DNA from: an uncultured Clostridia bacterium
Lineage (GTDB): Bacteria > Bacillota > Clostridia > TANB77 > CAG-508
DNA length: 26,074 nt
NCBI GenBank assembly: GCA_934154515.1
Contig: CAKPGD010000010.1
Location: 1-26,074, forward strand
Reading direction: 5' to 3'
Shown: piece by piece, positions 6,960 to 15,648 of the stretch
Numbering within the stretch: position 1 is the first letter of the stretch
Layout of the letters: each line of letters opens with the position of its first letter
The notes under the pieces: model-generated
The model's database searches: none
Told to the model about the DNA's origin: nothing
The model's input: only the letters and a program-made list of their open reading frames with translations
Position numbers and translations under genes: made by a program

Positions 6960-7634
6960 ATGAAAAGAACAAAGTTAAATGATAGGGTTTTACCAACATA
7001 TACAAAAGGAGAAGAAATTTTTAATATGGTTACTCACATTTGTGGTTGTGCTTTAGGAATTATAGCAATAATTCTAACATCAATTGTAGGTGCTATACAT
7101 CATAATTCTTATGGTATTGTTGGTGGAATTATTTTTGGAATTTCTATGATTATACTTTATTGTATGTCTAGTATATACCATGGATTAAGTCCTAAATTAA
7201 AGGCAAAAAAGGTCTTTCAAATATTAGATCATTGCTCTATTTTTATATTAATAGCTGGTTCATATACTCCATTTTGCTTATGTACTTTAAGAGAATATAA
7301 TACTGTTACTGGTTGGAGTATATTTTTTATTATTTGGGCTGTTGCTATTTTAGGAATTGTTCTTAATTCTATTGATTTAAAAAAATATAAAGTACTTTCT
7401 ATGATTTGTTACCTTTTAATGGGTTGGTGCATTATTGTTAAGATTAATATCCTTCCTCAATTACTTACATTGCCTGGATTTTTGCTTTTACTTCTTGGAG
7501 GAATTGTTTACACTATTGGAGCAATCTTTTATGGCGTAGGTAGAAAAATAAAATGGATGCATTCTATATTTCATATTTTTATACTTGTAGGGAATTTGCT
7601 ACATTTCTTATGTATTTTACTTTATGTTATATAA
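6960..7634 (+). CDS. Hemolysin III / PAQR family membrane protein (YqfA/TrhA-like)
   Basis: Seven-helix integral membrane protein of 224 residues. Start taken at the second in-frame ATG (6960) because the G-rich run that could act as ribosome site lies between it and the first ATG (6948). The family's metal-site motifs are all present: GEEIFNMVTHI at the N-terminus, SSIYH (Ser-x3-His), LDHCSIFILIAGSYTPF with the conserved Asp, and the C-terminal HSIFH. Bacterial members are linked to membrane energetics or lipid homeostasis; hemolysis is a historical name only. It stands alone on the + strand between leftward genes. Confidence 0.92.
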   Translation: MKRTKLNDRVLPTYTKGEEIFNMVTHICGCALGIIAIILTSIVGAIHHNSYGIVGGIIFGISMIILYCMSSIYHGLSPKLKAKKVFQILDHCSIFILIAGSYTPFCLCTLREYNTVTGWSIFFIIWAVAILGIVLNSIDLKKYKVLSMICYLLMGWCIIVKINILPQLLTLPGFLLLLLGGIVYTIGAIFYGVGRKIKWMHSIFHIFILVGNLLHFLCILLYVI

Positions 7635-7702
7635 AATTTTATACTATTGAATTTTTTATTTAAATATTTAATTTTATATACTTTTTATAATTTATATGTT
7701 TT

Positions 7703-7759
7703 TTAAGAAAAAAACAAGTGCAATAATCAACTACTTTTTAGTAATTAATTATTACACTT
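7703..7759 (-). terminator. Rho-independent terminator of the ZupT-like gene, leftward only
   Basis: 19-base arms (7759-7741 and 7734-7716) differ at three positions. Read leftward these are G-U pairs, so the stem is continuous and runs into a U tract (7715-7703). Read rightward they become C-A mismatches. The structure is therefore better for the leftward gene at 7795 than for the hemolysin III gene. Confidence 0.8.
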
Positions 7760-7794
7760 TTTTAATTTTTATTGTTAAGGCTTATTCTTATTTT

Positions 7795-8598
7795 TTAACC
7801 TAAAGCTACATCTAATACCATCATTAAAACAAATCCAAATATCAGACCAAATGTAGCTAAATTTTTATAGTCTTTTACTGATTCTGGAAGTAATTCTCTC
7901 GCAACAACTAATATCATTGCTCCGGCAGCAAAAGCTAATAAAAATGGTAGCATACTTCTTATATAAATTACAAGTATTGCACCTATTACTGCAGATACAG
8001 GCTCAACCAATGCAGACGCCTGCCCTATCATAAAGCTTTTAAATCTTGAGTATCCTTCACTTCTAAGTGGAAGTGATACTGCAGCTCCTTCTGGAAAGTT
8101 TTGAATTCCTATTCCAAGTGCTAGCATTATTGCTCCTATTAAAGTCATACCTGGCACTCCACTTGCAATACCACCAAATGCAACTCCCACTGCCATTCCT
8201 TCTGGTATATTGTGTATTGTAATTGCCGATATTAAAAGAATACATCTTTTTAGTGATGAGTCACTTCGTAGATTTTTTGAGCTTTTTAATGCTTTATCTA
8301 AAAATCTATCAGATAGTAATACAAATATTCCGCCTACAATAAATCCTATTGCCGGTAATAGCCATTCTATGTATCCTAATTCAGCAGATAATTCTATTGA
8401 AGGATCTATTAATGACCAAAATGCGGCTGCTATCATTACTCCCGCACTAAATCCTAATATTGTATCTAATACTTTTTTGTTTATTTCTTTGAAAAAGTAT
8501 ACTACAAGTGCTCCTAGTGCAGTTATTCCCCATGTAAATGTACAAGCTATTAGTGCTTGAATTACTGGGCTTAAGTTTTCAAACCAATTCAATTTCAT
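7795..8598 (-). CDS. zupT: ZIP family divalent metal transporter (ZupT-like)
   Basis: 267-aa integral membrane protein with about eight helices that moves Zn2+, Fe2+ or related metals into the cytoplasm. The two metal-binding signatures of the GufA/ZupT branch are intact: HNIPEG in helix IV (ITIHNIPEGMAVGVAFGG) and QNFPEG in helix V (GIQNFPEGAAVSLPLR). A short charged, Ser/Lys-rich loop (LKSSKNLRSDSSLKR) sits before helix IV, where ZIP proteins carry a regulatory loop, although there is no His cluster. ATG at 8598 with GAGGTG close upstream. An 8-base inverted repeat at 8612-8638 lies in its leader. The gene is 60 bases after the YihY gene on the same strand. Confidence 0.92.
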   Translation of the reverse strand: MKLNWFENLSPVIQALIACTFTWGITALGALVVYFFKEINKKVLDTILGFSAGVMIAAAFWSLIDPSIELSAELGYIEWLLPAIGFIVGGIFVLLSDRFLDKALKSSKNLRSDSSLKRCILLISAITIHNIPEGMAVGVAFGGIASGVPGMTLIGAIMLALGIGIQNFPEGAAVSLPLRSEGYSRFKSFMIGQASALVEPVSAVIGAILVIYIRSMLPFLLAFAAGAMILVVARELLPESVKDYKNLATFGLIFGFVLMMVLDVALG

Positions 8599-8611
8599 TC
8601 ACCTCGTATTA

Positions 8612-8638
8612 CATAATATGTTTTCTTTTAATATTATG
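8612..8638 (-). promoter_or_regulatory. Inverted repeat upstream of the ZIP transporter, possible operator
   Basis: CATAATAT (8638-8631 read leftward) and ATATTATG (8619-8612) form a perfect 8-base inverted repeat with half-site centres 19 bases apart, about two helical turns. It lies 14 bases upstream of the start codon. This could be a metal-regulator site, but no matching regulator is in the window. Confidence 0.35.
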
Positions 8639-8658
8639 CTACAAGCCTATTGAATTTT

Positions 8659-9492
8659 TTAGTTCTTTTTAATTTTTTCTATTTCTTTATTAAATTCCGC
8701 TCCTAAGAACATTGTATAAAAGCATGCATATGTCCACATCATAATTAGTATAAGTGTTGTTAAACTTCCATATGTTATTGAAAATCCTTTAAATAAATCC
8801 AAATACACAGAAAACACAAATGAAACTGCATTAAGTGCAACTGCTGCAAACAAAGCACCAATTAATTGGCTTTTTAAAGTTACTTTATGGTTAGGCATAA
8901 ATTTATATATCAATAAGAATATGATAAATGTTATAAATATAAAACCTAGTTCTGTTATTAGAGCAGATGCTCCTGTAAACCATTCGAATACTCCAAAATA
9001 TTCTTGTATTAAAGATATTAACGTGTTTCCAAATACCAAAAATGCAAGTCCTACAGTAATTAGTAAAATGAATACTATTGTCTGTACTACAGCTTTAAGT
9101 CTTAATATAAAGTAATTTTCTTGTTTTTCTCCTTCTACTTTATATACTTCTTGCATTCCTTTTGTTAATGCATATAATCCTCTCCCTGCTGACCATAAAG
9201 TAAATATAATTGATATTGAAATTGTTCCAATTGATTTTGAATACACTTCCTGTACTATTCCTAAAACAAATTCATTCATACTTGATGGTATAATTTTTGA
9301 AAGTACATCAAATAAAGTTTGTTGGTCTATTTTTGTATACTGTATTAAAGTAATTAATAATATTATAAATGGTATAAATGACAAAATTGTGTAATACGAG
9401 CATTGGGCACAATATTCACTTACATGGTCTTGACTCATTCCTGCTAAAAAATTATTTATTCTCTTATATGTCTTTATAATTTTTTCTTTCAT
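8659..9492 (-). CDS. YihY/BrkB family inner membrane protein
   Basis: 277 residues with six predicted membrane helices. Family hallmarks are the N-terminal AAQCSYYTILSFIPF-like block (here AQCSYYTILSFIPFIILLI), the WSAGRGLYALTKGMQEVY block and the C-terminal YGSLTTLILIMMWTYACFYTMFLGAEFN. The family was once called ribonuclease BN by mistake; its biochemical role is unsettled, with transport or lipid-related functions proposed. The ATG at 9492 has an AAGGAGAT site 5 bases upstream. The next gene upstream (flavin reductase-like) ends 43 bases away on the same strand, so co-transcription is possible. Confidence 0.92.
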   Translation of the reverse strand: MKEKIIKTYKRINNFLAGMSQDHVSEYCAQCSYYTILSFIPFIILLITLIQYTKIDQQTLFDVLSKIIPSSMNEFVLGIVQEVYSKSIGTISISIIFTLWSAGRGLYALTKGMQEVYKVEGEKQENYFILRLKAVVQTIVFILLITVGLAFLVFGNTLISLIQEYFGVFEWFTGASALITELGFIFITFIIFLLIYKFMPNHKVTLKSQLIGALFAAVALNAVSFVFSVYLDLFKGFSITYGSLTTLILIMMWTYACFYTMFLGAEFNKEIEKIKKN

Positions 9493-9535
9493 AAATCTCC
9501 TTATAATTGAACTACTTTTATTATACCCATATTAC

Positions 9536-10480
9536 TTATTTTTTTTCTTTATTTCTTTTATATTGTATTATTTCCATTTCTTTTTCGGTAATTAGACTTA
9601 CATTGTTTTCTTTTGCCCAAGACACACATCCTTTAAGAACTGTGTTTAAAAATACTCTTGGAACCTTTACAAGTTTTGCACAAGCTTCATCTGTAAATTT
9701 TACTTCTGGATCTATTCTTGAAGCTGCATATTTTACAGTATCTAAGCTTATTCCTTTACTTGCTGGAATTGGTTCTGATACTGGTCTTTTAAATCTTGTA
9801 TACCAGAAGTTTTTACTATCTCTATATCCATAATCTACTGGTACTCTTGGAAAGCTTCCTGGTGTTACTCCATTTATTATTGCATCATAATATTTTGGTT
9901 TCATTAATATATGATCTATTTTTAGTATAAAATGAGCTCCATATTGACTTGTTATTCCGTTAAATTGATGATATGGTGGTAAATACTCATCTTGAACTTT
10001 ATCATCTTGAGCACCGTCTAATTCTTTTACCCATGTACATTCAAATACTTGAAATGCTTCTTTTACTATTTTAGGAAATGTTTCTTCTGGATATTCCCTT
10101 GCTTTTTTTCCATCTACTAAAGTAAATATAGTATCTTTCATTTTTTCTTCTGTTGTCTCTCCTGGGTATCCTAATCTTACAGCTTCTTTAAAATATTTTC
10201 TATCATCTGTAATAAAGTTAATTGTACATTTTCCTGTTCTTAAAATATTCTTTGCTGTGTTTGAACTATTTCTACAGCAAAGTACCATTGCATAATAATC
10301 TTTTCCTGCAATGTAATATGGGAAACATAATGAATATGAACCTAAATTTGTTTGTCCAGATTCACTTAATGTTCCTATTTCTGTTGTTGGCATTGGAAAA
10401 AAGCTAGATGTTTGATAAAAATTATCTACTATTCTTAAATCCTTAAAACCGTTTAATTCTTCTATTTTCTTTTCTTCCAT
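9536..10480 (-). CDS. Flavin reductase-like (split-barrel FMN-binding) protein with C-terminal PCP_red-like domain
   Basis: 314 residues in two parts. Residues about 20-225 match the flavin-reductase/flavoredoxin split barrel that binds FMN as a dimer: the FPMPTTEIGTLSESGQTNLGSYSLCFPYYIAG start, then CCRNSSNTAKNILRTGKCTINF. The last 60 or so residues (VKFTDEACAKLVKVPRVFLNTVLKGCVSWAKENNVSLITEKEMEII) follow the pattern of the PCP_red domain, a small helical domain also found at the end of light-independent protochlorophyllide reductase subunit B: acidic-Ala, VP-R/F, then Ala-x-E/N-x2-x-IT. No photosynthesis genes are present. A cytoplasmic redox role is likely; substrate unknown. AAGGAAG ribosome site and a clear promoter upstream. 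Confidence 0.8.
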   Translation of the reverse strand: MEEKKIEELNGFKDLRIVDNFYQTSSFFPMPTTEIGTLSESGQTNLGSYSLCFPYYIAGKDYYAMVLCCRNSSNTAKNILRTGKCTINFITDDRKYFKEAVRLGYPGETTEEKMKDTIFTLVDGKKAREYPEETFPKIVKEAFQVFECTWVKELDGAQDDKVQDEYLPPYHQFNGITSQYGAHFILKIDHILMKPKYYDAIINGVTPGSFPRVPVDYGYRDSKNFWYTRFKRPVSEPIPASKGISLDTVKYAASRIDPEVKFTDEACAKLVKVPRVFLNTVLKGCVSWAKENNVSLITEKEMEIIQYKRNKEKK

Positions 10481-10513
10481 AAAAATCTTCCTTTCTCTTT
10501 TGATTTCGTTATA

Positions 10514-10542
10514 ATAATATCACAAAAGATTTTTATTAACAA
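10514..10542 (-). promoter_or_regulatory. Sigma-A promoter of the flavin reductase-like gene
   Basis: Leftward TTGTTA (10542-10537), 17-base spacer, TATTAT (10519-10514), 33 bases before the start codon. Confidence 0.6.
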
Positions 10543-10601
10543 TTATATATTAGTAACATTTTTTGTTTTTTTATAATATTCTATACAGAGAGGTGTTAAA
10601 T

Positions 10602-11312
10602 ATGAACTATATTTTATATACTATTAGGCCAGGAGATACTTTGTATAATTTAGCAATGAAATATAACACGACTGTTCAAGACATATTAAATACAAATTCT
10701 GGATTAAGTCCTTATAATCTTAGAGTTGGTAGTCAAATATACATTTATCCTAATACTAATGTCTCTAATTGTATAAGTCCTAATGAAGTAAATTTGATTA
10801 AAAAAATGAATTTAGTTTGGGAACAACATATAATGTGGACACGTATGTTGTTAATTAGCATTGCTGAAAGTTTAGTAGATTTAGATGCTACTAGAGCCAG
10901 ATTATTACAAATCCCTGAAGATATTGCAGATGTTTTTGAAAAATTTTATGGTAGTGATATTGCAGAGTCTATTCAAAGACTTCTTACTGAGCACTTAGAA
11001 ATTGGCGAAAAAATAATTTTTGCATTAAAAAATAATAATACTAAACTTGCAGATGAGTTAAATACAAAATGGTATAAAAATGCTGATGAAATGGCTGAAG
11101 CTTTTAGTAGTATTAATCCATACTATAATAAAGAAGATGTCAGAAAGATGTTTTATGAACATTTAAAATTAACTACAGATGAGGTTACTGCTCGTATAAG
11201 AAAAGATTATAAAGCTGATATTAAAGCTTATGATACTGTTCAGAAGGAAATTTTAGCAATGTCTCAATATTTTGTTGATGGAATTGTTAGACAATTTCCA
11301 AATTTATTTTAA
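10602..11312 (+). CDS. LysM domain protein with C-terminal helical domain
   Basis: 236 residues from the ATG at 10602, which has AGAGGTG upstream; the longer frame before it has no ribosome site. Residues 5-48 are a LysM peptidoglycan/chitin-binding module (YTIRPGDTLYNLAMKYNTTV ... LRVGSQIYIYP). From about residue 60 to the end is an all-helical domain (WEQHIMWTRMLLISIAESL, FYGSDIAESIQRLLTEHL, EILAMSQYFVDGIVRQFP). I recall stand-alone clostridial proteins of this kind, often misnamed acetylglutamate kinase in databases; nothing here resembles that enzyme. No signal peptide is visible, which is odd for a wall-binding protein and is also seen in spore-coat LysM proteins. Localisation is open. 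Confidence 0.85.
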   Translation: MNYILYTIRPGDTLYNLAMKYNTTVQDILNTNSGLSPYNLRVGSQIYIYPNTNVSNCISPNEVNLIKKMNLVWEQHIMWTRMLLISIAESLVDLDATRARLLQIPEDIADVFEKFYGSDIAESIQRLLTEHLEIGEKIIFALKNNNTKLADELNTKWYKNADEMAEAFSSINPYYNKEDVRKMFYEHLKLTTDEVTARIRKDYKADIKAYDTVQKEILAMSQYFVDGIVRQFPNLF

Positions 11313-11316
11313 TTGT

Positions 11317-11363
11317 ACTAAAAAAGGAGCCCATATTTGTGGTCCCTTTTTTAGTGTTTTATT
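11317..11363. terminator. Bidirectional terminator between the LysM gene and the ABC operon
   Basis: ACTAAAAAAGG-type arm (11317-11331) pairs with 11341-11355 with one mismatch and one G-U, flanked by A and U runs on both sides. It serves the rightward LysM gene and the leftward ABC exporter genes, whose last stop codon is at 11366. Confidence 0.8.
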
Positions 11364-11365
11364 TC

Positions 11366-13183
11366 TTATTCTGCTGCTTCTTCAAATTGAGAATTATATA
11401 ATTCTGCATATGCACCTTTTTTAGCCATTAATTGCTCATGATTTCCTTGCTCTACAATATTTCCTTCTTTCATAACTAATATTAAGTCTGCATTTTTTAT
11501 TGTTGAAAGTCTATGTGCAATTATAAAGCTTGTTCTTCCTTCTGTTAATTTATCCATAGCTTTTTGTACTAATTCTTCAGTTCTTGTATCTACGTTTGAT
11601 GTTGCCTCATCTAGTATTAAGAATGGTGCATCTTGAATCATTCCTCTTGCTATTGTAATTAATTGTCTTTGTCCTGCTGAAACCCCATCATTTTCACCTA
11701 ATTGAGAATTATATCCGTTTGGTAAAGTTTTTATAAAATGGTCTAATCCAACTTCTTTGCATACTTCTTTTATTCTTTCATCGCTTACATCTTTTTGGTT
11801 ATATATAATATTTTCTTTAACTGTTCCTTCAAATAACCAAGTATCTTGTAATACCATAGTGAATAGGTCATGTATGTTTTCTCTTGTTAATTCTTTTGTA
11901 GATACTCCATCTATTTTTATATCTCCTGAATTTATATTATAGAATTTCATAAGAAGATTTACCATTGTTGTTTTTCCTGCACCTGTTGGTCCAACAATGG
12001 CAATTTTTTGTCCTGGCTCTGCTACTGCTGTAAAGTTCTTTATTGTTGGTTTGTCATTGTCATCATATTGGAATACAACATTTTCAAACTCAATTTTTCC
12101 TTTTACTTTGCTTCTGTCTAATTTCTTTGTTATATTATTTTCTTCTTGCATTTCTTTTTCATCTACAAATTCAAATACTCTTTCACTTGCTGCTGCTGTT
12201 GATTGTAGTGATGTCATACTTTGAGCTATTTGTGATAATGGGTTTGTAAATAGTCTTACATAAGTTATAAATGCAACTATTACACCAAATGATATAACAT
12301 TATTCATTGCTAAAAGTGCACCTACTATACATACTGCAACATATCCAAAGTTTCCTATAAATCCCATCATTGGTTGCATTATACCAGATAAGAATTGACT
12401 TTTTCTATTTGCTTCACATACTTTTGCATTTAGTTTATTAAATTCTTTATCAGATTCTTTTTTACCATTGTATGCTTTTACTACATTTAATCCTGAATAT
12501 ATTTCTTCAATATGTCCATTTAAATTTCCAAGTTCCACTTGTCTTGCTTCAAAGTATTTTTGAGATCTTCCAAGTATTGCAAACATTCCTACAAATCCTA
12601 ACAAGCTTGCTCCAATAGCTGTAATTGCCATTATCCAGTTTGTGTAGAACATCATTATTATTGAACCTATAAATAATGTGATATTACTTACTAAGCTTCC
12701 TAGTGACTGGTTCATTGTTTGTGCAATTGTGTCTACGTCGTTTGTTACTCTTGAAAGTATATCTCCTGACTGATGTTTATCAAAATAACTTAATGGTAGT
12801 TTATTTATTTTTTGAGATATTCTTCTTCTTAAGTTTCTTGCAAAATAGTTAGCTACATTTGTCATACAAATTCCTTGTATGAATGTAAATATTGCACTTG
12901 CTCCATATAGACAAATTAAGAATATTGCTATATTTTTTATAGCTTCCAAATCCATAGATGAGCTTACTAATCCTTCTTGTATCTTATCTGTTAATTCAGA
13001 TAATTTATTTGGTGCTGAAATAGATAGTATTGCTCCTGCTATTGCTAAAATTAATGAGACTATTATTAAAGCCTTATATCCCTTTAATTCTTTTACTAAT
13101 CTAATGACTGCTCCTTTAAAATCTTTTGCTTTTTCTATTTGTTTAGACTCTTTTCCTCGTGGTCCACCCATTGGTCCTGGCAT
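11366..13183 (-). CDS. ABC exporter half-transporter, catalytic (consensus) subunit of a heterodimer
   Basis: 605-aa multidrug/lipid-type exporter half: Pro/Gly-rich N-terminal tail (MPGPMGGPRGK), six-helix membrane domain, then an ATPase domain. Walker A GPTGAGKT begins at residue 398. The signature is VSAGQ at 501-505, not LSGGQ. Walker B has a proper catalytic glutamate (LDEATS, Glu526) and the switch histidine is present (His557 in IIAHRLST). This combination (intact Walker B, altered signature) is that of the consensus subunit of heterodimeric exporters such as BmrCD, LmrCD and TM287/288. It lies 3 bases after its partner's stop codon, so the two are translated from one mRNA. Drug, peptide or lipid substrate cannot be told. 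Confidence 0.95.
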   Translation of the reverse strand: MPGPMGGPRGKESKQIEKAKDFKGAVIRLVKELKGYKALIIVSLILAIAGAILSISAPNKLSELTDKIQEGLVSSSMDLEAIKNIAIFLICLYGASAIFTFIQGICMTNVANYFARNLRRRISQKINKLPLSYFDKHQSGDILSRVTNDVDTIAQTMNQSLGSLVSNITLFIGSIIMMFYTNWIMAITAIGASLLGFVGMFAILGRSQKYFEARQVELGNLNGHIEEIYSGLNVVKAYNGKKESDKEFNKLNAKVCEANRKSQFLSGIMQPMMGFIGNFGYVAVCIVGALLAMNNVISFGVIVAFITYVRLFTNPLSQIAQSMTSLQSTAAASERVFEFVDEKEMQEENNITKKLDRSKVKGKIEFENVVFQYDDNDKPTIKNFTAVAEPGQKIAIVGPTGAGKTTMVNLLMKFYNINSGDIKIDGVSTKELTRENIHDLFTMVLQDTWLFEGTVKENIIYNQKDVSDERIKEVCKEVGLDHFIKTLPNGYNSQLGENDGVSAGQRQLITIARGMIQDAPFLILDEATSNVDTRTEELVQKAMDKLTEGRTSFIIAHRLSTIKNADLILVMKEGNIVEQGNHEQLMAKKGAYAELYNSQFEEAAE

Positions 13184-13186
13184 ACT

Positions 13187-14962
13187 CTATTTCACCTCTC
13201 TTTCGTCGTTTAACTCTTCTTCTGACAATTGAGATAGAGCTATTTGTTTATATACTTCACAGTTTTTTAATACTTCTTTATGTGTTCCTTGACCTACACA
13301 TTCTCCATTATCTAAAACTATTATTTTGTCGGCATTCATTATTGTGCCTATTCTTTGTGCAACTATTAAACTTGTAGCGTCTTTTGTATATTTTTTAAGT
13401 TCTTTTCTAAGCATGCTATCTGTTTTATAGTCTAATGCTGAAAAACTATCATCAAAGATGTATATTTCTGGATTTCTAGCAATTGCTCTTGCTATTGCTA
13501 ATCTTTGTTTTTGTCCACCAGATACATTTGTTCCACCTTGTGCAATATGTGCATCATATGCACCTTCCATCTTTTCTACGAATTCTTTTCCCTGAGCTAC
13601 TTCTATTGCTTTTTGTACTTCATCTTTGTTTGGTTTTTCTTTACCATTGTCTCCATAACTAATATTTGAAGTTACTGTTCCATTAAACATTACAGCTTTT
13701 TGTGGTACATAACCTATTTTGTTATGCAAAAATTCTTGTGTGTAATCTTTTACATTTACACCATCTACAAGAACTTCTCCATCAGTAGCGTCATAAAATC
13801 TTGGTACTAAATTAATTAATGTAGATTTTCCACTACCTGTTGAACCTATAAATGCTACTGTTTCACCTTTATTTGCTTTAAAAGATATATCTTTTAATAA
13901 ATATTCGTCTGCATCTGGGTATTTGAAACTTACATTTTTAAATTCAACTGTTCCAACTTCTTTAGTTGTATTTTTGTTTATTTTTCCATCTTTAATACTA
14001 ATATCTTTGTCTAATACTTCATTAATACGGTTTGCTGATACTTGAGCTCTTGGTAACATCATAAATATCATAGCAAGCATTAAGAATGACATTATTACTT
14101 GCATTGCATATGAGCTAAATACAATCATATCTCCAAATAGGGCTATTTTTCCACTCATTTCTGCTTCGTTTATTAGATATGCTCCCACAAAATAAATTGC
14201 AAGTGTTACCATATGCATTACTATGTACATTACTGGTTGCATTATTGAAAATACTCTTTGGTTAAATAATTGTTGATTTGTAAGATTTTGGTTTGCTTCT
14301 TCAAATTTATTTTCTTGATATTTTTCTGCATTAAATGCTCTTACAACTCTTATACCTGTTAAGTTTTCTCTTGTTACACCATTTAACTTATCTATAAGTT
14401 TTTGTACTTTCTTAAATCTTGGAAGTACTATTACAGTTAATATACCTATTACTGCTAAAAGTACTAATACTGCAATTGCTGTAATTGTGCTCCATTGCCA
14501 ACTCTTATTTAAAATTTTTGTTACAGCCCATATTGCCGTTATTGGAGCCTTTAATAATAATTGTAATCCCATTGAAATTAACATTTCTATTTGAGTTACG
14601 TCATTCGTAGTTCTTGTTATCAAACTACTAGTAGAAAAACTTTTTACTTCTTGCATTGCTAAATTTTCTACTTTTTTAAATATTTTTTCTCTTATATTCA
14701 TTGAAAAAGCTGAAGATATTCTTGCTGTTATATATCCAGTAACTATTGCAGCTATTAAGCTTCCAAAAGCACAAGCTAACATATAACCACCATTTATTAA
14801 AATATCTTTCATGCTACTTCCTTCGGTTTGAACTAATTGGGTTATTTGAGACATATAGTCTGGCATTTTTAATTCTAACCACACTTGTGTAAATACTAAA
14901 ATTAAACAAACAAGTGCTAATAACCATTGCTTTTTTGTTACATTTTTTAATAATTTAAGCAT
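13187..14962 (-). CDS. ABC exporter half-transporter, degenerate-site subunit of a heterodimer
   Basis: 591 residues: six-helix exporter membrane domain and ATPase domain. Walker A GSTGSGKS begins at 373 and the signature VSGGQ is at 480-484. The residue after Walker B is Asp505 instead of the catalytic Glu (IFDDSFSALD), and the switch histidine is replaced by Gln536 (IVAQRIGT). These substitutions are those known for the non-consensus subunit of heterodimeric exporters, where one of the two ATP sites binds but hardly hydrolyses. Together with the altered VSAGQ in the partner they place both defects in the same composite site. First gene of the operon; AAGGAA ribosome site; consensus promoter at 15017-15045. 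Confidence 0.95.
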   Translation of the reverse strand: MLKLLKNVTKKQWLLALVCLILVFTQVWLELKMPDYMSQITQLVQTEGSSMKDILINGGYMLACAFGSLIAAIVTGYITARISSAFSMNIREKIFKKVENLAMQEVKSFSTSSLITRTTNDVTQIEMLISMGLQLLLKAPITAIWAVTKILNKSWQWSTITAIAVLVLLAVIGILTVIVLPRFKKVQKLIDKLNGVTRENLTGIRVVRAFNAEKYQENKFEEANQNLTNQQLFNQRVFSIMQPVMYIVMHMVTLAIYFVGAYLINEAEMSGKIALFGDMIVFSSYAMQVIMSFLMLAMIFMMLPRAQVSANRINEVLDKDISIKDGKINKNTTKEVGTVEFKNVSFKYPDADEYLLKDISFKANKGETVAFIGSTGSGKSTLINLVPRFYDATDGEVLVDGVNVKDYTQEFLHNKIGYVPQKAVMFNGTVTSNISYGDNGKEKPNKDEVQKAIEVAQGKEFVEKMEGAYDAHIAQGGTNVSGGQKQRLAIARAIARNPEIYIFDDSFSALDYKTDSMLRKELKKYTKDATSLIVAQRIGTIMNADKIIVLDNGECVGQGTHKEVLKNCEVYKQIALSQLSEEELNDEREVK

Positions 14963-15016
14963 TTTATTTTTCCTTTCTATATAGACAAACTCTAGTTTTG
15001 CACACTCAATTATAGT

Positions 15017-15045
15017 ATTATATTTTAGTATTTTTCATTTGTCAA
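15017..15045 (-). promoter_or_regulatory. Perfect consensus sigma-A promoter of the ABC exporter operon
   Basis: Leftward TTGACA (15045-15040), exactly 17 bases, TATAAT (15022-15017). It is a textbook match, implying strong basal transcription unless repressed. No clear operator palindrome was found in the 50-base leader. Confidence 0.88.
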
Positions 15046-15072
15046 CAAATAGAATGTAAATCTTTTGTGAAC

Positions 15073-15105
15073 AAAAAGCCATGTAAATTAATTACACAGC
15101 TTTTT
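15073..15105. terminator. Hairpin after the 175-aa gene, likely terminator
   Basis: AAAAAGC (15073-15079) pairs with GCTTTTT (15099-15105), with an inner TGTAA/TTACA stem after a 2-base internal mismatch. It lies 15 bases beyond the leftward stop codon at 15121 and would end that transcript before the ABC promoter. Confidence 0.65.
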
Positions 15106-15120
15106 TATTTTTCTTTTTAT

Positions 15121-15648
15121 TTAATATACTACAACTACCAATGCAGTTTTTAATTTACTATACAAATTTGCAATTATGTTTTCCCTAAAATAGTTGAACA
15201 TATCTCCATAGTATGAAATATATTGCCCCTCTTTTGAAAGCAAGCTTACTCCTTCACAAAAACACGCTAAATTTTTGTTATCTAATAAGTACGAAATATC
15301 ATTATTAAAAAGCCTTTCTCTTGCTATTTTAAATCCATCTTTTTCTTCACTTGCAATACTCATTACTTGTTCATATTCTTTGATATTTTCTAGTTCTTTT
15401 ATTCGTTCATTTAAATACATTTTTTGTTCTTTTTCTGCATATTGTGTTATTTCTTTCATCAGTTTAGTTATTTCTTTGCAAAAAATTTCTTTTTTTAACG
15501 ATAAAAATAAAAATTCTTCCTCTTCTTTTACTTCATAAATATCTAGATCTATTTTTTCTTTTAGCATTTCTAAAACTTCTTCTTTAGTATATTTTCCTTT
15601 ATTTGCTATTATTATATTAGCAATTTGTAACGATAAATATTTTCCCAT
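15121..15648 (-). CDS. Protein of unknown function (175 aa)
   Basis: Not recognised. Mostly helical, Glu/Lys-rich, with a probable coiled coil around residues 65-95 (KLMKEITQYAEKEQKMYLNERIKELENIKEY). The N-terminal part (MGKYLSLQIANIIIANKGKYTKEEVLEMLKEKI) looks like a small helical domain. The C-terminal part has an unusual VVVVY end. No signal peptide or helix-turn-helix that I can defend, so I do not call it the regulator of the adjacent ABC genes. AGAGGA ribosome site lies about 11 bases upstream of the ATG. Confidence 0.6.
   Translation of the reverse strand: MGKYLSLQIANIIIANKGKYTKEEVLEMLKEKIDLDIYEVKEEEEFLFLSLKKEIFCKEITKLMKEITQYAEKEQKMYLNERIKELENIKEYEQVMSIASEEKDGFKIARERLFNNDISYLLDNKNLACFCEGVSLLSKEGQYISYYGDMFNYFRENIIANLYSKLKTALVVVVY

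Noticed and set aside
15121..15648. TetR or MarR regulator of the ABC exporter
   Set aside because: Position and size would fit, but no helix-turn-helix or family motif is visible, so the gene is left as unknown.
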